Assembly: GCF_032911225.1 (NCBI RefSeq)
Contig: NZ_CP136600.1
Location: 186,001-250,000, forward strand
From: Thalassotalea fonticola
Lineage (GTDB): Bacteria; Pseudomonadota; Gammaproteobacteria; Enterobacterales; Alteromonadaceae
Direction: 5' to 3'
Length of the DNA: 64,000 nt
The position numbers and the translations under genes were made by a program. Every line of letters starts with the position of its first letter. Within the stretch, counting starts at the first letter, position 1. The notes beneath the pieces were generated by a model, which saw only the letters and a list, made by a program, of their open reading frames with translations, was not told the DNA's origin and did not search any database. Positions 15,230 through 24,770 of this stretch are shown here, one piece after another.

Positions 15230-17545
15230 ATGTTTAATTCAAAAAAAATATCTCTAGCTTTAGTGTTGGCGGGGTTATCTTGTGTAACTAATGCAGCTTC
15301 ACATGCACAGAGTAAGAGTTCTGGCGCATTTGATTTGGCCGTTGCTAACGAGCATAAGCTAATTGAAATGCTGAGAGAGTCAGGAAAAATATCAAAAGAT
15401 GCCAGCATGAATGACGCAGAAGCAGCGTTAAGTGGTTATTTAAAAACACGCCAACAACAGGAGCGAGCGAAAGCTGGAGTTCAAGACTTTGACGTAGCAA
15501 AAATGTTCAAGTCGAGTGGCAAAAATAAATTGCATCATTCATTAACAAATGGTCAAGGTAACAAATTAGGTCAAGCTAAAAAAAATGCACCAGCACCTGT
15601 AATGTTAGAAAGTTATGAGGGAGATGTTCGAACTGCTAAGGTATTAGCATTATTAATTGAGTTTCCAGACTTTGAACATAATTCAATTCTAGCTGAAAAT
15701 ACTGGAATGTATTTTGAAGACTACACCCCCGCTCATTATGCCGACATATTATTTGGCGCTGATGGCTGGTTTGCACCCAATGGTCATAAAGCCAATTCAA
15801 TGAAAATGTATTATGAAGCTCAATCAGGTGGTAGTTATTCTGTTGAAGGGGCTGTTGCTGGTTGGTATATGGCACAAAAGCCTGCCGCATTCTACGGTAA
15901 CAATGAAGATGGTGATGCACGTTCATTAGTTCGGGAAGCATTAATGCATGCAGCAGCAGATCCAAGCGTTGACTTAGCTGATTATGATATCGAAGACCGC
16001 TACGACTTAGACGGAGACGGTAATGTATGGGAGCCAGACGGATTAGTTGATCACGTTATGATATTCCATTCAAGTGTCGGTGAAGAAGCTGGTGGTGGAC
16101 AGCTTGGCGAGGATGCTATTTGGGCTCATCGCTGGAACTTAGGTGGAGTCTTTGCTGTTGAAGGTACCAGTGCAGAAGTTCCATATTGGGGCGGCGTTAT
16201 GGCAGCCTATGACTATACCATTCAACCAGCTGACAGTGCTGTTGGGGTTGTAAGCCACGAATACGGTCATGATCTAGGTTTACCTGATGAATACGACACT
16301 AATTATACTGGTAGAGGTGAGCCTGTTTCTTCCTGGTCAATAATGTCTAGTGGCAGTTGGGCTGGTAAAATTGGCGGCACGGAGCCGACTGGTTTTAGTG
16401 CCTGGGCAAAAGAGTCTCTACAGCATTCTATGGGGGGAAATTGGTTACATGGCGCTACTGTTGAGTACGATCAAATTGATAGTAAAGGCTTAACTGGTTT
16501 ACTTGATGAAGCTGTAACTAAAGGCAGTAATAATGATGCGATAAGAATTAACTTGCCGCAAAAACAAACGTTTATTACCCAACCAAGCAGTGGTGAATAT
16601 GCTTATTTTAGTGGCTCTGGAGATAACTTATTTAACGAAATGATGTTTGCAGGCGATTTGAGCTTAGCGACTTCGGCAAAGTTAACCTTCAAAACTTGGT
16701 ATGATATTGAAACCGATTGGGATTATGCTTATGTATATGTATTAAGTTCAACGGGCGTTAGTTTTGTAAAAGGCAATATAACAACCGATGAAAATCCAAA
16801 TGACCAAAATAGAGGTAATGCAATTACAGGTAGCTCTAATGGCTGGGTTGATGCTGAATTTGATTTATCAGCTTTTGCCGGTGAAACCATTGAAGTTTAC
16901 CTAGCTTATGAAACAGATGGTTACGTGGCCAATCCTGGTATTTATATCGATGATATTAACTTAACCGTAGATGGTAACGCTACATTTATGGCAAATGCAG
17001 ATACTGAAAATGAACCTATGTCATTAATGGGCTTCAGCACTGATAAAGGTTCAAAACTCTCTGATCATTATTACTTGGCTGAGTGGCGATCGCACAATGG
17101 TATTGATGCTGGATTAGCTCATGTTAGTGTGGCCGGGCAATTATTACCGTTTGAACCAGGATTATTAATTTGGTACGTAGATAATGCCTTTGATAATAAT
17201 TGGGTAGGTGATCATCCGGGTGATGGCTTCTTAGGTGTGGTTGATGCGGATAGACATAGTAATAAATGGAATGATCAAGAAGTAGCCTCTACACGTTATC
17301 AAGTACATGACGCTACATTCTCGTTAACAAAAGATTCGAATGTTACCTTGGATCTGAAAGATAGTTATGGCATATCATTAACAGATAACTTCACTCAGCG
17401 TAATCCGGAGTTTGATGACAGTACATCATTTATTTCGGCAGATATTCCTGACGCAGGTAGAAATGTTCCTACCTATGGGTTAAAAATTAGAGTTGTTTCT
17501 CAAAGTAAAGACGGAACCGTAGGTAAAATTTTAATTTATCGTTAA
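15230..17545 (+). CDS. Secreted M6-family metalloprotease (InhA/PrtV-like)
   Basis: This 771-residue protein has a signal peptide (cleavage near residue 22, TNA-A) and a propeptide, then a catalytic domain with the zincin motif H343-E-Y-G-H347 followed by DLGLPDEYD, which is the M6 immune-inhibitor-A signature. A DLDGDGNVWEPDG calcium-type loop precedes it. A jelly-roll module (about residues 480-590, LTFKTWYDIETDWDYAYVYV to YIDDINL) resembles the MAM-like domain of InhA proteins. It should degrade extracellular protein. Ribosome site GGAG lies just upstream of the ATG. It is monocistronic with a 180-base leader if the TATAAT at 15038 is used. Confidence 0.92.
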   Translation: MFNSKKISLALVLAGLSCVTNAASHAQSKSSGAFDLAVANEHKLIEMLRESGKISKDASMNDAEAALSGYLKTRQQQERAKAGVQDFDVAKMFKSSGKNKLHHSLTNGQGNKLGQAKKNAPAPVMLESYEGDVRTAKVLALLIEFPDFEHNSILAENTGMYFEDYTPAHYADILFGADGWFAPNGHKANSMKMYYEAQSGGSYSVEGAVAGWYMAQKPAAFYGNNEDGDARSLVREALMHAAADPSVDLADYDIEDRYDLDGDGNVWEPDGLVDHVMIFHSSVGEEAGGGQLGEDAIWAHRWNLGGVFAVEGTSAEVPYWGGVMAAYDYTIQPADSAVGVVSHEYGHDLGLPDEYDTNYTGRGEPVSSWSIMSSGSWAGKIGGTEPTGFSAWAKESLQHSMGGNWLHGATVEYDQIDSKGLTGLLDEAVTKGSNNDAIRINLPQKQTFITQPSSGEYAYFSGSGDNLFNEMMFAGDLSLATSAKLTFKTWYDIETDWDYAYVYVLSSTGVSFVKGNITTDENPNDQNRGNAITGSSNGWVDAEFDLSAFAGETIEVYLAYETDGYVANPGIYIDDINLTVDGNATFMANADTENEPMSLMGFSTDKGSKLSDHYYLAEWRSHNGIDAGLAHVSVAGQLLPFEPGLLIWYVDNAFDNNWVGDHPGDGFLGVVDADRHSNKWNDQEVASTRYQVHDATFSLTKDSNVTLDLKDSYGISLTDNFTQRNPEFDDSTSFISADIPDAGRNVPTYGLKIRVVSQSKDGTVGKILIYR

Positions 17546-17565
17546 ATTATAACTTTTACTTTTTC

Positions 17566-17588
17566 AAAGGCGCAGTTCATGCGCTTTT
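17566..17588 (+). terminator. Probable terminator of protease gene
   Basis: AAAGGCGCA (17566-17574) pairs with TGCGCTTTT (17580-17588) around loop GTTCA, with one G-U pair. The T-tract is short. Confidence 0.6.
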
Positions 17589-17660
17589 GATCCTTTCCCC
17601 CTTTGTAACCTAAAGATAAATTACCTATACTATTTTTTAGAACAAAAAATAGGATATGAA

Positions 17661-19298
17661 ATGACCTACCAAACGGCTCTGCATAACTTTTTAGAAAATA
17701 GCCAAAAATACCGTGAACAAGAATTTTTACATCAACCCATAAGTGGTGTATGGCACACTTTTTCTTTTACTGAAGTAGAGCAACAAGCGAGAAAAATTGC
17801 TTCTGGTTTGATAAACCAGGGCTTTGAGCAAGGTGATCGCATTGGCATTTTATCTAAAAACTGTGCCGAATGGTTTATTGTTGATTTAGCCATAATGATG
17901 GCGGGCATGATCAGTGTCCCTATCTATTCTACCGCAGGGGCTAAAACAATTCGTTATGTTATTGAGCATAGTGCGATGAAAGCCATGTTTATTGGTAAAC
18001 TTGATTCGTTTGAAGCAACACAGGCAGGGGTGAGCGATGACCTGCTAACCATATCTTTTCCATATCCAACTTTAAGCTGTAAAGAGAGCTGGCTAAATTG
18101 GTTAAACACATACTCACCGTTAGAAAATATTCATATGTCTGCTTTAGATGATTGTATGTCTATTGTTTATACATCAGGTACAACCGGTGACCCCAAAGGG
18201 GTTATGATAAGCTATTTAAACCTTGCTAGTGCTGCCCGTAGCACTTGTGAGAGTATTGAAGTCACTCGCAATGATAGGTTTGTATCTTACTTACCCCTTG
18301 CTCATATTACTGAGCGCAGTGTTGTTGAATGTGCCGCTTTTGATTCAGCTATGCAGGTTTATTTTGTCGAAGGCTTAGATACCTTCATAGATGACTTACA
18401 GCATGCATCACCTACATGTTTCCTCTCAGTCCCTAGATTATGGGCAAAGTTTCAAGCCCAAATATTTGTAAAAATGCCGGCTAAAAAACTCAAGTTGTTG
18501 CTGAGTTTGCCAATTATAGGCAAGCAAGTAGCTAAGAAAATAAGAAAAAAATTGGGTTTGTCGGCGACAAGAGTTTTTGCCTGTGGTTCAGCGCCAATTG
18601 CTATATCATTATTAGACTGGTACCAAAAGTTAGGCATCAACATCAGCGAGGGGTGGGGCATGACTGAAACTTCTGGTTTATCTTGTGGTAACTTCCCATT
18701 TAAAGTCTCAATGCTTGGCACTATTGGTGTGCCCGTTGAATGCGTCGAAATGAAATTGTCAGAGCAACAAGAAATTTTGATCCGTGGTGATGCCGTATTC
18801 AAGCAGTATTATTTAAATCCAGAAGCGACCGCGCAAGAATTCACCGACGATTGGTTTCATACCGGGGATAAAGGGGAAATATCCAATGATGGAGCCTTTA
18901 AAATAGTAGGGCGTATTAAAGAGCAGTTTAAAACGTCTAAAGGTAAGTATGTTGTGCCCGTGCCAATTGAAGGTATGTTATGTCGTAACAGTTCAATTGA
19001 ACAAGTGTGTGTCATGGGGTTAGGGCTTAAACAGCCTATTGCATTAGTTGTGTTAGGCGAAGGTATCGACAGGCATGACAAAATTATTCAGCAAGGGTTG
19101 CTGGCGACTATTAAAGAAGTAAATAATGAACTAGAAAGTCATCAGCGCTTAGATTTTATCTATGTTTGCGGTGATGCCTGGGATATTGAAAATGAACTAT
19201 TAACGCCAACATTAAAATTAAAGCGCGCTAGTATTGAACAATTTTACTCAGCTAAGCTACCTCAAAATGATAAAAATAAAGTAGTCGTTGAACCGTAA
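17661..19298 (+). CDS. AMP-dependent acyl-CoA synthetase
   Basis: This 545-residue adenylate-forming enzyme has the phosphate-binding motif YTSGTTGDPKG, the linker segment SEGWGMTETSG, DWFHTGDKGEI and a GRIKEQFKTSKGKYV hinge. It activates a carboxylic acid through an acyl-adenylate to the CoA thioester. The FKTSKGKYV hinge and the overall organisation match long-chain (ACSL-type, FadD15-like) synthetases more than short-chain ones, so a fatty acid substrate is likely. It is slightly shorter than the usual 590-600 residues of that group. It stands alone between the protease and a shared terminator. Confidence 0.87.
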   Translation: MTYQTALHNFLENSQKYREQEFLHQPISGVWHTFSFTEVEQQARKIASGLINQGFEQGDRIGILSKNCAEWFIVDLAIMMAGMISVPIYSTAGAKTIRYVIEHSAMKAMFIGKLDSFEATQAGVSDDLLTISFPYPTLSCKESWLNWLNTYSPLENIHMSALDDCMSIVYTSGTTGDPKGVMISYLNLASAARSTCESIEVTRNDRFVSYLPLAHITERSVVECAAFDSAMQVYFVEGLDTFIDDLQHASPTCFLSVPRLWAKFQAQIFVKMPAKKLKLLLSLPIIGKQVAKKIRKKLGLSATRVFACGSAPIAISLLDWYQKLGINISEGWGMTETSGLSCGNFPFKVSMLGTIGVPVECVEMKLSEQQEILIRGDAVFKQYYLNPEATAQEFTDDWFHTGDKGEISNDGAFKIVGRIKEQFKTSKGKYVVPVPIEGMLCRNSSIEQVCVMGLGLKQPIALVVLGEGIDRHDKIIQQGLLATIKEVNNELESHQRLDFIYVCGDAWDIENELLTPTLKLKRASIEQFYSAKLPQNDKNKVVVEP

Positions 19299-19326
19299 TT
19301 AATAAATGTTGAGTCAGAATTAATAA

Positions 19327-19364
19327 AAAACCCTGTTAGTTGGATAAACTATCAGGGTTTTATT
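19327..19364. terminator. Bidirectional terminator, acyl-CoA synthetase / ychF
   Basis: The arms 19327-19341 and 19347-19361 are complementary except for one mismatch, around loop GGATA, and are flanked by A and T runs. It serves the two convergent transcripts. Confidence 0.85.
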
Positions 19365-19383
19365 TAGAGAGATAAAATACGTT

Positions 19384-20475
19384 CTATACGTTAAACCTGA
19401 AGTGAATTACATCACCGTCTTTAACTTTGTACTCTTTCCCTTCTAAACGCCATTTACCGGCTTCTTTAGCGCCAGATTCACCATTGTTATCAATGTAGTC
19501 ATCGTAGCCAATAATTTCAGCGCGGATAAAACCTTTTTCAAAATCTGTATGAATAACGCCAGCTGCCTGTGGGGCGGTAGCATCTACTTTTACTGTCCAT
19601 GCACGTACTTCTTTAACGCCAGCGGTGAAGTAAGTTTGCAGGTGCAATAAGCTATAACCTGAATATATTACTCGATTTAGGCCCGGTTCAGTAATCCCCA
19701 AGTCTTCCATAAATTCAACGCGTTCGTCTTCGTCCATCTCTGACAATTCACTTTCGATTTCAGCACAAACAGCAACCACTACTGCGCCTTCTTTTTCAGC
19801 AATTTCCCGCACTTTGTCTAAATATGGATTATCTTCAAAGCCATCATCATTTACATTAGCAATGTACATGGTTGGTTTAGAGGTTAAGAAATTAAAATAA
19901 GCAACTGCGGCAAGTTCTTCTTTAGTCAGGTCTAAAGAGCGGATCATTTCGCCGTCTTCAACGTGCTTAAGTATTTTTTCTAATACCGACACTTCAAATT
20001 TAGCGTCTTTATCGCCGCCTTTAGCGCGTTTTGCTTGACGAAATATAGCGCGTTCAGCAGTATCCATGTCAGCAAGGGCTAATTCAGTATTGATAACGTC
20101 AATATCGTCTTGCGGGTTTACATCACCAGCAACATGCACAATGTTTTCATTGTCAAAACAACGAACTACATGGCCTATTGCATCTGTTTCACGGATGTTG
20201 GCTAAGAATTTATTACCTAACCCTTCACCTTTTGACGCACCTGCAACTAGGCCGGCGATATCAACAAATTCCATGGTGGTTGGTAATACGCGCTCAGGGT
20301 TAACTATGCTAGCTAATTTGTCTAAACGCGGGTCAGGTACAGGAACTACGCCGGTGTTTGGCTCAATTGTACAAAACGGAAAGTTAGCGGCTTCAATACC
20401 GGCTTGCGTTAATGCGTTAAATAAAGTTGATTTACCGACGTTTGGTAAACCGACAATGCCACATTTAAATCCCAT
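19384..20475 (-). CDS. ychF: Redox-regulated ribosome-binding ATPase YchF
   Basis: This 363-residue Obg-family P-loop protein matches E. coli YchF (363 residues) end to end: [18 protein letters not shown] (G1), [30 protein letters not shown] and the C-terminal TGS-like domain ending [13 protein letters not shown]. YchF binds ATP in preference to GTP and associates with ribosomes in the cytoplasm. It follows pth by 17 bases as the last gene of rplY-pth-ychF, the standard enterobacterial and Alteromonadales arrangement of pth-ychF. Confidence 0.98.
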   Translation of the reverse strand: MGFKCGIVGLPNVGKSTLFNALTQAGIEAANFPFCTIEPNTGVVPVPDPRLDKLASIVNPERVLPTTMEFVDIAGLVAGASKGEGLGNKFLANIRETDAIGHVVRCFDNENIVHVAGDVNPQDDIDVINTELALADMDTAERAIFRQAKRAKGGDKDAKFEVSVLEKILKHVEDGEMIRSLDLTKEELAAVAYFNFLTSKPTMYIANVNDDGFEDNPYLDKVREIAEKEGAVVVAVCAEIESELSEMDEDERVEFMEDLGITEPGLNRVIYSGYSLLHLQTYFTAGVKEVRAWTVKVDATAPQAAGVIHTDFEKGFIRAEIIGYDDYIDNNGESGAKEAGKWRLEGKEYKVKDGDVIHFRFNV

Positions 20476-20492
20476 GATAAGTTCCTGTGTGT

Positions 20493-21083
20493 TTAGCTTG
20501 CTTTAAAAGTATGAAGTCTATTTTGAGCTTTTTTGAGACCATCTTTTTCCCAGATCTCAAAACAACGAGCACCTTCATCGATGCTTTGCTCTAATAAGGT
20601 TTGTTCACTTGCCGGAGCTTTACCCAGCACGTAACCGGTTACCCGGTCTCTATGCCCAGGATGGCCGATGCCGATCCTAAGCCGATAAAAATTTTTATTA
20701 TTAGCCATGCAAGAGATGATATCTCTTAAGCCATTATGACCGCCGTGGCCACCGCCTTGTTTTATTTTACAAACGCCTGGATCTAAGTCTAACTCGTCGT
20801 GAGCAACTAAGATGTTTTCTACCGGGATACGGAAAAAATTCGCCAATGGAGCAACTGCTTTACCACTGCGATTCATAAAGGTAGTAGGGATCAGTAAATG
20901 GACAATTTCAGCGCCAATAAGGCCTTTGCCATATAAGCCGCTGTATTTTTTATCGGGCGATAAGGAAATGTTGTATTGTCTTGCCAGTTCTTCTACGAAC
21001 CAGACACCTGCATTATGGCGGGTTTTGGTATATTCGGGGCCTGGATTACCCAGGCCCACAACCAACTGAATATTAGTCGTCAA
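20493..21083 (-). CDS. pth: Peptidyl-tRNA hydrolase
   Basis: This 196-residue enzyme releases tRNA from dropped-off peptidyl-tRNA. The family motifs [19 protein letters not shown] with catalytic H23, TFMNRSG and [11 protein letters not shown] are all present, as is [10 protein letters not shown]. Length agrees with E. coli Pth (194). It lies 16 bases after rplY and 17 bases before ychF. Confidence 0.98.
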   Translation of the reverse strand: MTTNIQLVVGLGNPGPEYTKTRHNAGVWFVEELARQYNISLSPDKKYSGLYGKGLIGAEIVHLLIPTTFMNRSGKAVAPLANFFRIPVENILVAHDELDLDPGVCKIKQGGGHGGHNGLRDIISCMANNKNFYRLRIGIGHPGHRDRVTGYVLGKAPASEQTLLEQSIDEGARCFEIWEKDGLKKAQNRLHTFKAS

Positions 21084-21099
21084 GGAGATTCCTTAGCGA

Positions 21100-21732
21100 T
21101 TATTCTTCAGTTGCTACTTCTGCATCACCTTCAGCAGCTTCTTCTTCATCTGAAGATTTAGCAGCTTTTGGAGTGCTAGCTGATACTACAGCTGCGTCGT
21201 GGCTTTCACCTTTAGACAACTCAACTGATGTTACGCCTTTTGGAAGAGCGATATCAGATAAGTGTAATGGGTGACCAACTTCTAAGTTTGCAACATCTAC
21301 TTCGATGAACTCAGGTAAGTTCTTCGGTAAACATGCAACTTCGATTTCATTCAAGTTGTGAACAACGATGTTACCAGCTTTAGTTACTTCTTCTTCATTG
21401 ATGAAGTGAATAGGAACTGAAGTGTGTAACTCAGTTTTAGCATCAGTACGTAAAAAGTCTAAGTGCATTACTTGTTCTTTGTACGGGTGACGTTGCATAT
21501 CTTTGATTACAACTTTAACTTTCTTTTTACCAATGTTTAACGTAAGAATGTGAGAGTAAAACCCTTCTTCTTGTTGTGCACGCCAAACTTTGTTGTGAGT
21601 TAAAGTAATAGATACTGGTTCTTGACCGGCACCGTAAACGATTGCTGGAACTAGGTTCGCGTGACGTAGGCGGCGGCTCGCACCTTTCCCCATATCTGTA
21701 CGAACTTCAGCATCTAAAGTATATAAATCCAT
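21100..21732 (-). CDS. rplY: 50S ribosomal protein L25/CTC form
   Basis: This 210-residue protein is the long CTC/TL5 form of L25: an N-terminal 5S rRNA-binding domain (about 1-95; [20 protein letters not shown]) plus the C-terminal beta domain ([42 protein letters not shown]) and an acidic tail. It binds 5S rRNA in the large subunit. It is the first gene of the rplY-pth-ychF operon; prs lies upstream beyond a terminator. Confidence 0.96.
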   Translation of the reverse strand: MDLYTLDAEVRTDMGKGASRRLRHANLVPAIVYGAGQEPVSITLTHNKVWRAQQEEGFYSHILTLNIGKKKVKVVIKDMQRHPYKEQVMHLDFLRTDAKTELHTSVPIHFINEEEVTKAGNIVVHNLNEIEVACLPKNLPEFIEVDVANLEVGHPLHLSDIALPKGVTSVELSKGESHDAAVVSASTPKAAKSSDEEEAAEGDAEVATEE

Positions 21733-21899
21733 AATGATTTCTCTATCTTAATAGTAAATATTGTAATTACTCTTTGCGACCAAGAGTAATCTCTAATGCC
21801 CTTGTTGGGCTGCTTTTTATAAGCCTTACACAAGAATAAACCTGCACTGAGCTAAAAAAGGCGGCGAATGATAACATTTTTAAGGCTGTTAACAAACAA

Positions 21900-21923
21900 A
21901 AAGTGCGCTAAAAAGCGCACTTT
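21900..21923 (-). terminator. Terminator of prs
   Basis: A perfect 10-bp stem (21900-21909 with 21914-21923) around loop AAAA. On the minus strand it ends in a T-rich tract, downstream of prs. Confidence 0.85.
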
Positions 21924-21971
21924 ATTGAATTTTTTTGTAAAGTGAGGAAGATAACTCCCCGACTTTAGAAA

Positions 21972-22919
21972 TTATTCTTCAAACATTGCCGAAATAGATT
22001 CTTCATTGCTGACGCGACGAATGGCTTCAGATAGCATACCTGATAAGCTTAATTGACGAACATTTGATAATGCTTTCATTTCATCTGTTAATGGAATTGA
22101 GTCGGTAACGATCATTTCATCAATCACTGAGTTTTTAATGTTTTCAACTGCACCGCCAGATAATACTGGGTGAGTGGCATAAGCAAATACTCGCTTAGCA
22201 CCATGCTCTTTAAGCGCGGCAGCTGCTTTACATAACGTACCACCAGTATCAATCATGTCATCAACAATAATACAGTCACGGCCATCAACATCACCAATAA
22301 TATGCATTACTTGTGAAACGTTTGCTTTCGGGCGACGTTTATCAATGATAGCTAAATCGGTATCGTCTAATAATTTTGCTACTGCACGAGCACGTACAAC
22401 ACCGCCAATATCAGGAGAAACTACCACTGGATTATCCAGTTTCTTGTTTAGCATATCTTCAAGTAATATTGGTGTACCAAATACGTTGTCTACTGGTACG
22501 TCAAAGAAACCTTGAATTTGTTCTGCGTGTAAATCAACGGTAAGAACACGGTCTACACCAACACTTGATAAGAAATCAGCAACAACTTTTGCCGTAATTG
22601 GTACACGAGCACTACGTACACGACGGTCTTGGCGAGCGTAACCAAAATATGGAATAACGGCTGTGATACGACCGGCCGAAGCACGACGTAAAGCATCAAC
22701 CATTACAATAAGTTCCATAAGGTTATTGTTAGTAGGGGCACAAGTAGATTGGATTATAAAAACATCCGCACCACGAACGTTTTCAGTAATCTCAACGCTG
22801 ATTTCACCGTCACTAAAACTGCCAACTTTTGCATCACCTAAATTAATATAAAGACGGTCTGCAATTTTCTTAGCCAGTTCAGGGGTGGCGTTACCCGCAA
22901 AAATTTTCATTTCAGGCAC
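21972..22919 (-). CDS. prs: Ribose-phosphate pyrophosphokinase
   Basis: This 315-residue enzyme makes PRPP from ribose 5-phosphate and ATP for purine, pyrimidine, histidine and tryptophan synthesis. Seen are the N-terminal [13 protein letters not shown], the flexible loop region [21 protein letters not shown] and the PRPP-binding [11 protein letters not shown] place the start at GTG 22919, because it gives V-P-E-M-K-I-F matching the MPDMKLF start of E. coli Prs and exactly its 315-residue length, and GAGGA lies seven bases upstream. An in-frame ATG at 22955 would add 12 unusual residues. ispE lies upstream, a conserved order. Confidence 0.97.
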   Translation of the reverse strand: MPEMKIFAGNATPELAKKIADRLYINLGDAKVGSFSDGEISVEITENVRGADVFIIQSTCAPTNNNLMELIVMVDALRRASAGRITAVIPYFGYARQDRRVRSARVPITAKVVADFLSSVGVDRVLTVDLHAEQIQGFFDVPVDNVFGTPILLEDMLNKKLDNPVVVSPDIGGVVRARAVAKLLDDTDLAIIDKRRPKANVSQVMHIIGDVDGRDCIIVDDMIDTGGTLCKAAAALKEHGAKRVFAYATHPVLSGGAVENIKNSVIDEMIVTDSIPLTDEMKALSNVRQLSLSGMLSEAIRRVSNEESISAMFEE

Positions 22920-22926
22920 TGTCAGT

Positions 22927-22931
22927 TCCTC
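22927..22931 (-). promoter_or_regulatory. Ribosome binding site deciding prs GTG start
   Basis: GAGGA on the minus strand, seven bases before GTG 22919, inside what would be coding sequence if ATG 22955 were used. Confidence 0.75.
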
Positions 22932-23094
22932 AGAAACTTCGACATCATTAAACATAATACACTAAACCTTAATAACAATAATTATTACAATAAATCCAAT
23001 GCGTGTGGGCTAACCTAATGTTAGCAGAAGCTAAATAATACAAACGTATTTATTAGCAAGAGTTAAAGCTAATTAACCCTATACCATCACCTTA

Positions 23095-23937
23095 TCAATC
23101 TAGCTCAGCTAAAATAGGCGAATGGCTTAAACCTTTTGCGACAAATGATTTTACACCATTTGGCAACTTTGATTGTACTTGCTCGGCTGATTTTTTATCC
23201 TTAAAAGATGAAAAAATACAAGCTCCGGTGCCAGTTAATCTTGATGGCGCGTATTCTAACAACCAAGACATCAATTTGGCAACCTCAGGGTAGCGTTTTA
23301 TAACCAACTTTTCACAATCATTATGACAACTGTCAATATCAACATTGTTAATGTCTATTTTTGCTGTATTTCTTGGTAATTCTTTTGCCCCAAATATTTC
23401 AGCCGTAGAGATTGAACAGTTAGGGATTGTTACTAAAAACCAAGGCGTATCAACGACTATTGGAGTAAGATGCTCACCTATACCTTGGGCAAAAGCGGTG
23501 CAGCCGCGAACAAATACAGGCACATCGGCACCCAGGCTTATCCCTAACTCGGCAAGTTGGTCAGTTGTATAATTAAGTTGCCAAAGTTTATTTAATGCCA
23601 GTAAGGTTGTTGCCGCATTTGAAGAGCCACCTCCTAAGCCGCCGCCCATAGGTAATTGTTTTTGAAGTTTAATTTCTACGCCTAATGAGCAACCTGCCTG
23701 TAATTGTAAACGTTTAGCAGCTTTAACAATTAAATTACTGTCATTACTAACGCCAGCAATAGGGGTTAACAAATTTACTTGCCCACTATTATTAATTTTG
23801 AATTCAAGTGAGTCGCCAAAGTCAAGAAACTGAAAAATCGTTTGTAATTCATGGTAACCATTGCTCCGTTGGCCGGTAATATGTAAAAAACGATTTATTT
23901 TAGCGACTGAAGAAAAACGTTGAAAGGAGTTGTTCAC
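23095..23937 (-). CDS. ispE: 4-diphosphocytidyl-2-C-methyl-D-erythritol kinase
   Basis: This 280-residue GHMP kinase phosphorylates CDP-methylerythritol in the non-mevalonate isoprenoid pathway. The N-terminal SVAKINRFLHITGQRSNGYHEL and the ATP-binding PMGGGLGGGSSNAAT are diagnostic, as is the C-terminal LTGTGACIFSSF. The start is GTG 23937, whose first base overlaps the TAG stop of lolB, so translation is coupled. The lolB-ispE-prs order diverging from hemA is typical of gammaproteobacteria. Confidence 0.97.
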   Translation of the reverse strand: MNNSFQRFSSVAKINRFLHITGQRSNGYHELQTIFQFLDFGDSLEFKINNSGQVNLLTPIAGVSNDSNLIVKAAKRLQLQAGCSLGVEIKLQKQLPMGGGLGGGSSNAATTLLALNKLWQLNYTTDQLAELGISLGADVPVFVRGCTAFAQGIGEHLTPIVVDTPWFLVTIPNCSISTAEIFGAKELPRNTAKIDINNVDIDSCHNDCEKLVIKRYPEVAKLMSWLLEYAPSRLTGTGACIFSSFKDKKSAEQVQSKLPNGVKSFVAKGLSHSPILAELD

Positions 23938-24569
23938 TAATTAATTTCCCAAGTATGGATAGCCATTTTTATAACTAATTGCTGATGTTTAATCGTTAAC
24001 TGACTTGCCAAACGTAAGTTATTCACTAAATTGTATTTTTTATAGTGTAATTGCCAATAGGTATTATTAACCCAAGCATTTAACGTTTGGGGTAAAAGTG
24101 TTGTTTCGGAGTAAGTTATTTGATCTTCGTTTTGTGCTTTTAAACCTTTTATCCAATAAACCAAGGCATTAACGGGTAAACGGATGCCAGAAACCTGGTT
24201 TAATAAATCTTCTAAATTATCATCTTGGTAGGTTTTGCCATTGGCTGTTAAAATATGAATATCGTTTTTTGAACTTAGCGTTAAAACATTTACCCCTAGA
24301 AAAGTGGTGAGTTTTAAATTGGTAGAATGTTGAGTTTGACGCCAATATAAATTAGCACTTTGCTTACTGTTGCCCTCAATAAAGGCTATTTTACCTTTTA
24401 TTGTCCAATTATGAAGACGGCTTAACTGTTCTGCACGTTGAGTTTTGTTTTGAAACAATTGTTGATCTGTTGCAACTTTTGTTGTGCTACAAGCTGTTAA
24501 CATGGCGACTAAGATAAAAATTAACGCATTCATCAAAGTAACAGGGCTATTTTTGCTGTGTTTTAACAT
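23937..24569 (-). CDS. lolB: Outer-membrane lipoprotein insertion protein LolB
   Basis: This 210-residue lipoprotein receives lipoproteins from LolA and inserts them into the outer membrane. It has a basic N-region (MLKHSKNS), a hydrophobic core and lipobox LTAC with C27, then WTIKGKIAF, an ANLYWRQ strand and the DLLNQVSGIRLPVNALVYWIKG segment typical of LolB. I choose ATG 24569, which gives a normal signal peptide and 210 residues against 207 in E. coli; an in-frame TTG at 24623 would place 45 residues before the cysteine. It is the first gene of lolB-ispE-prs. Confidence 0.93.
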   Translation of the reverse strand: MLKHSKNSPVTLMNALIFILVAMLTACSTTKVATDQQLFQNKTQRAEQLSRLHNWTIKGKIAFIEGNSKQSANLYWRQTQHSTNLKLTTFLGVNVLTLSSKNDIHILTANGKTYQDDNLEDLLNQVSGIRLPVNALVYWIKGLKAQNEDQITYSETTLLPQTLNAWVNNTYWQLHYKKYNLVNNLRLASQLTIKHQQLVIKMAIHTWEIN

Positions 24570-24770
24570 TTTTTTGATAAAAACCTTTAATTTTTTGTTG
24601 TTATCTTGTGGTGCATCTTTCAATCAGCGCGGTTATTTCGTAAAATTAGCGCCACTATGATAAAATTTTTTTATTGTTAGTCAATACTAAGTTATTTCAT
24701 CGGGTGAATATCTGAGTTCAAATTAAACTCAATATTGTTTTTTATATTAACAGGTTATTTATATTTTCAT

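Noticed and set aside
15636..15965. 109-codon minus-strand frame inside the M6 protease gene
   Set aside because: Shadow of the protease reading frame, with no independent signals.
23009..23025. GCTAAC-N5-GTTAGC palindrome upstream of prs
   Set aside because: Six-base arms are expected by chance at this scale, and it does not match a regulator site I know.
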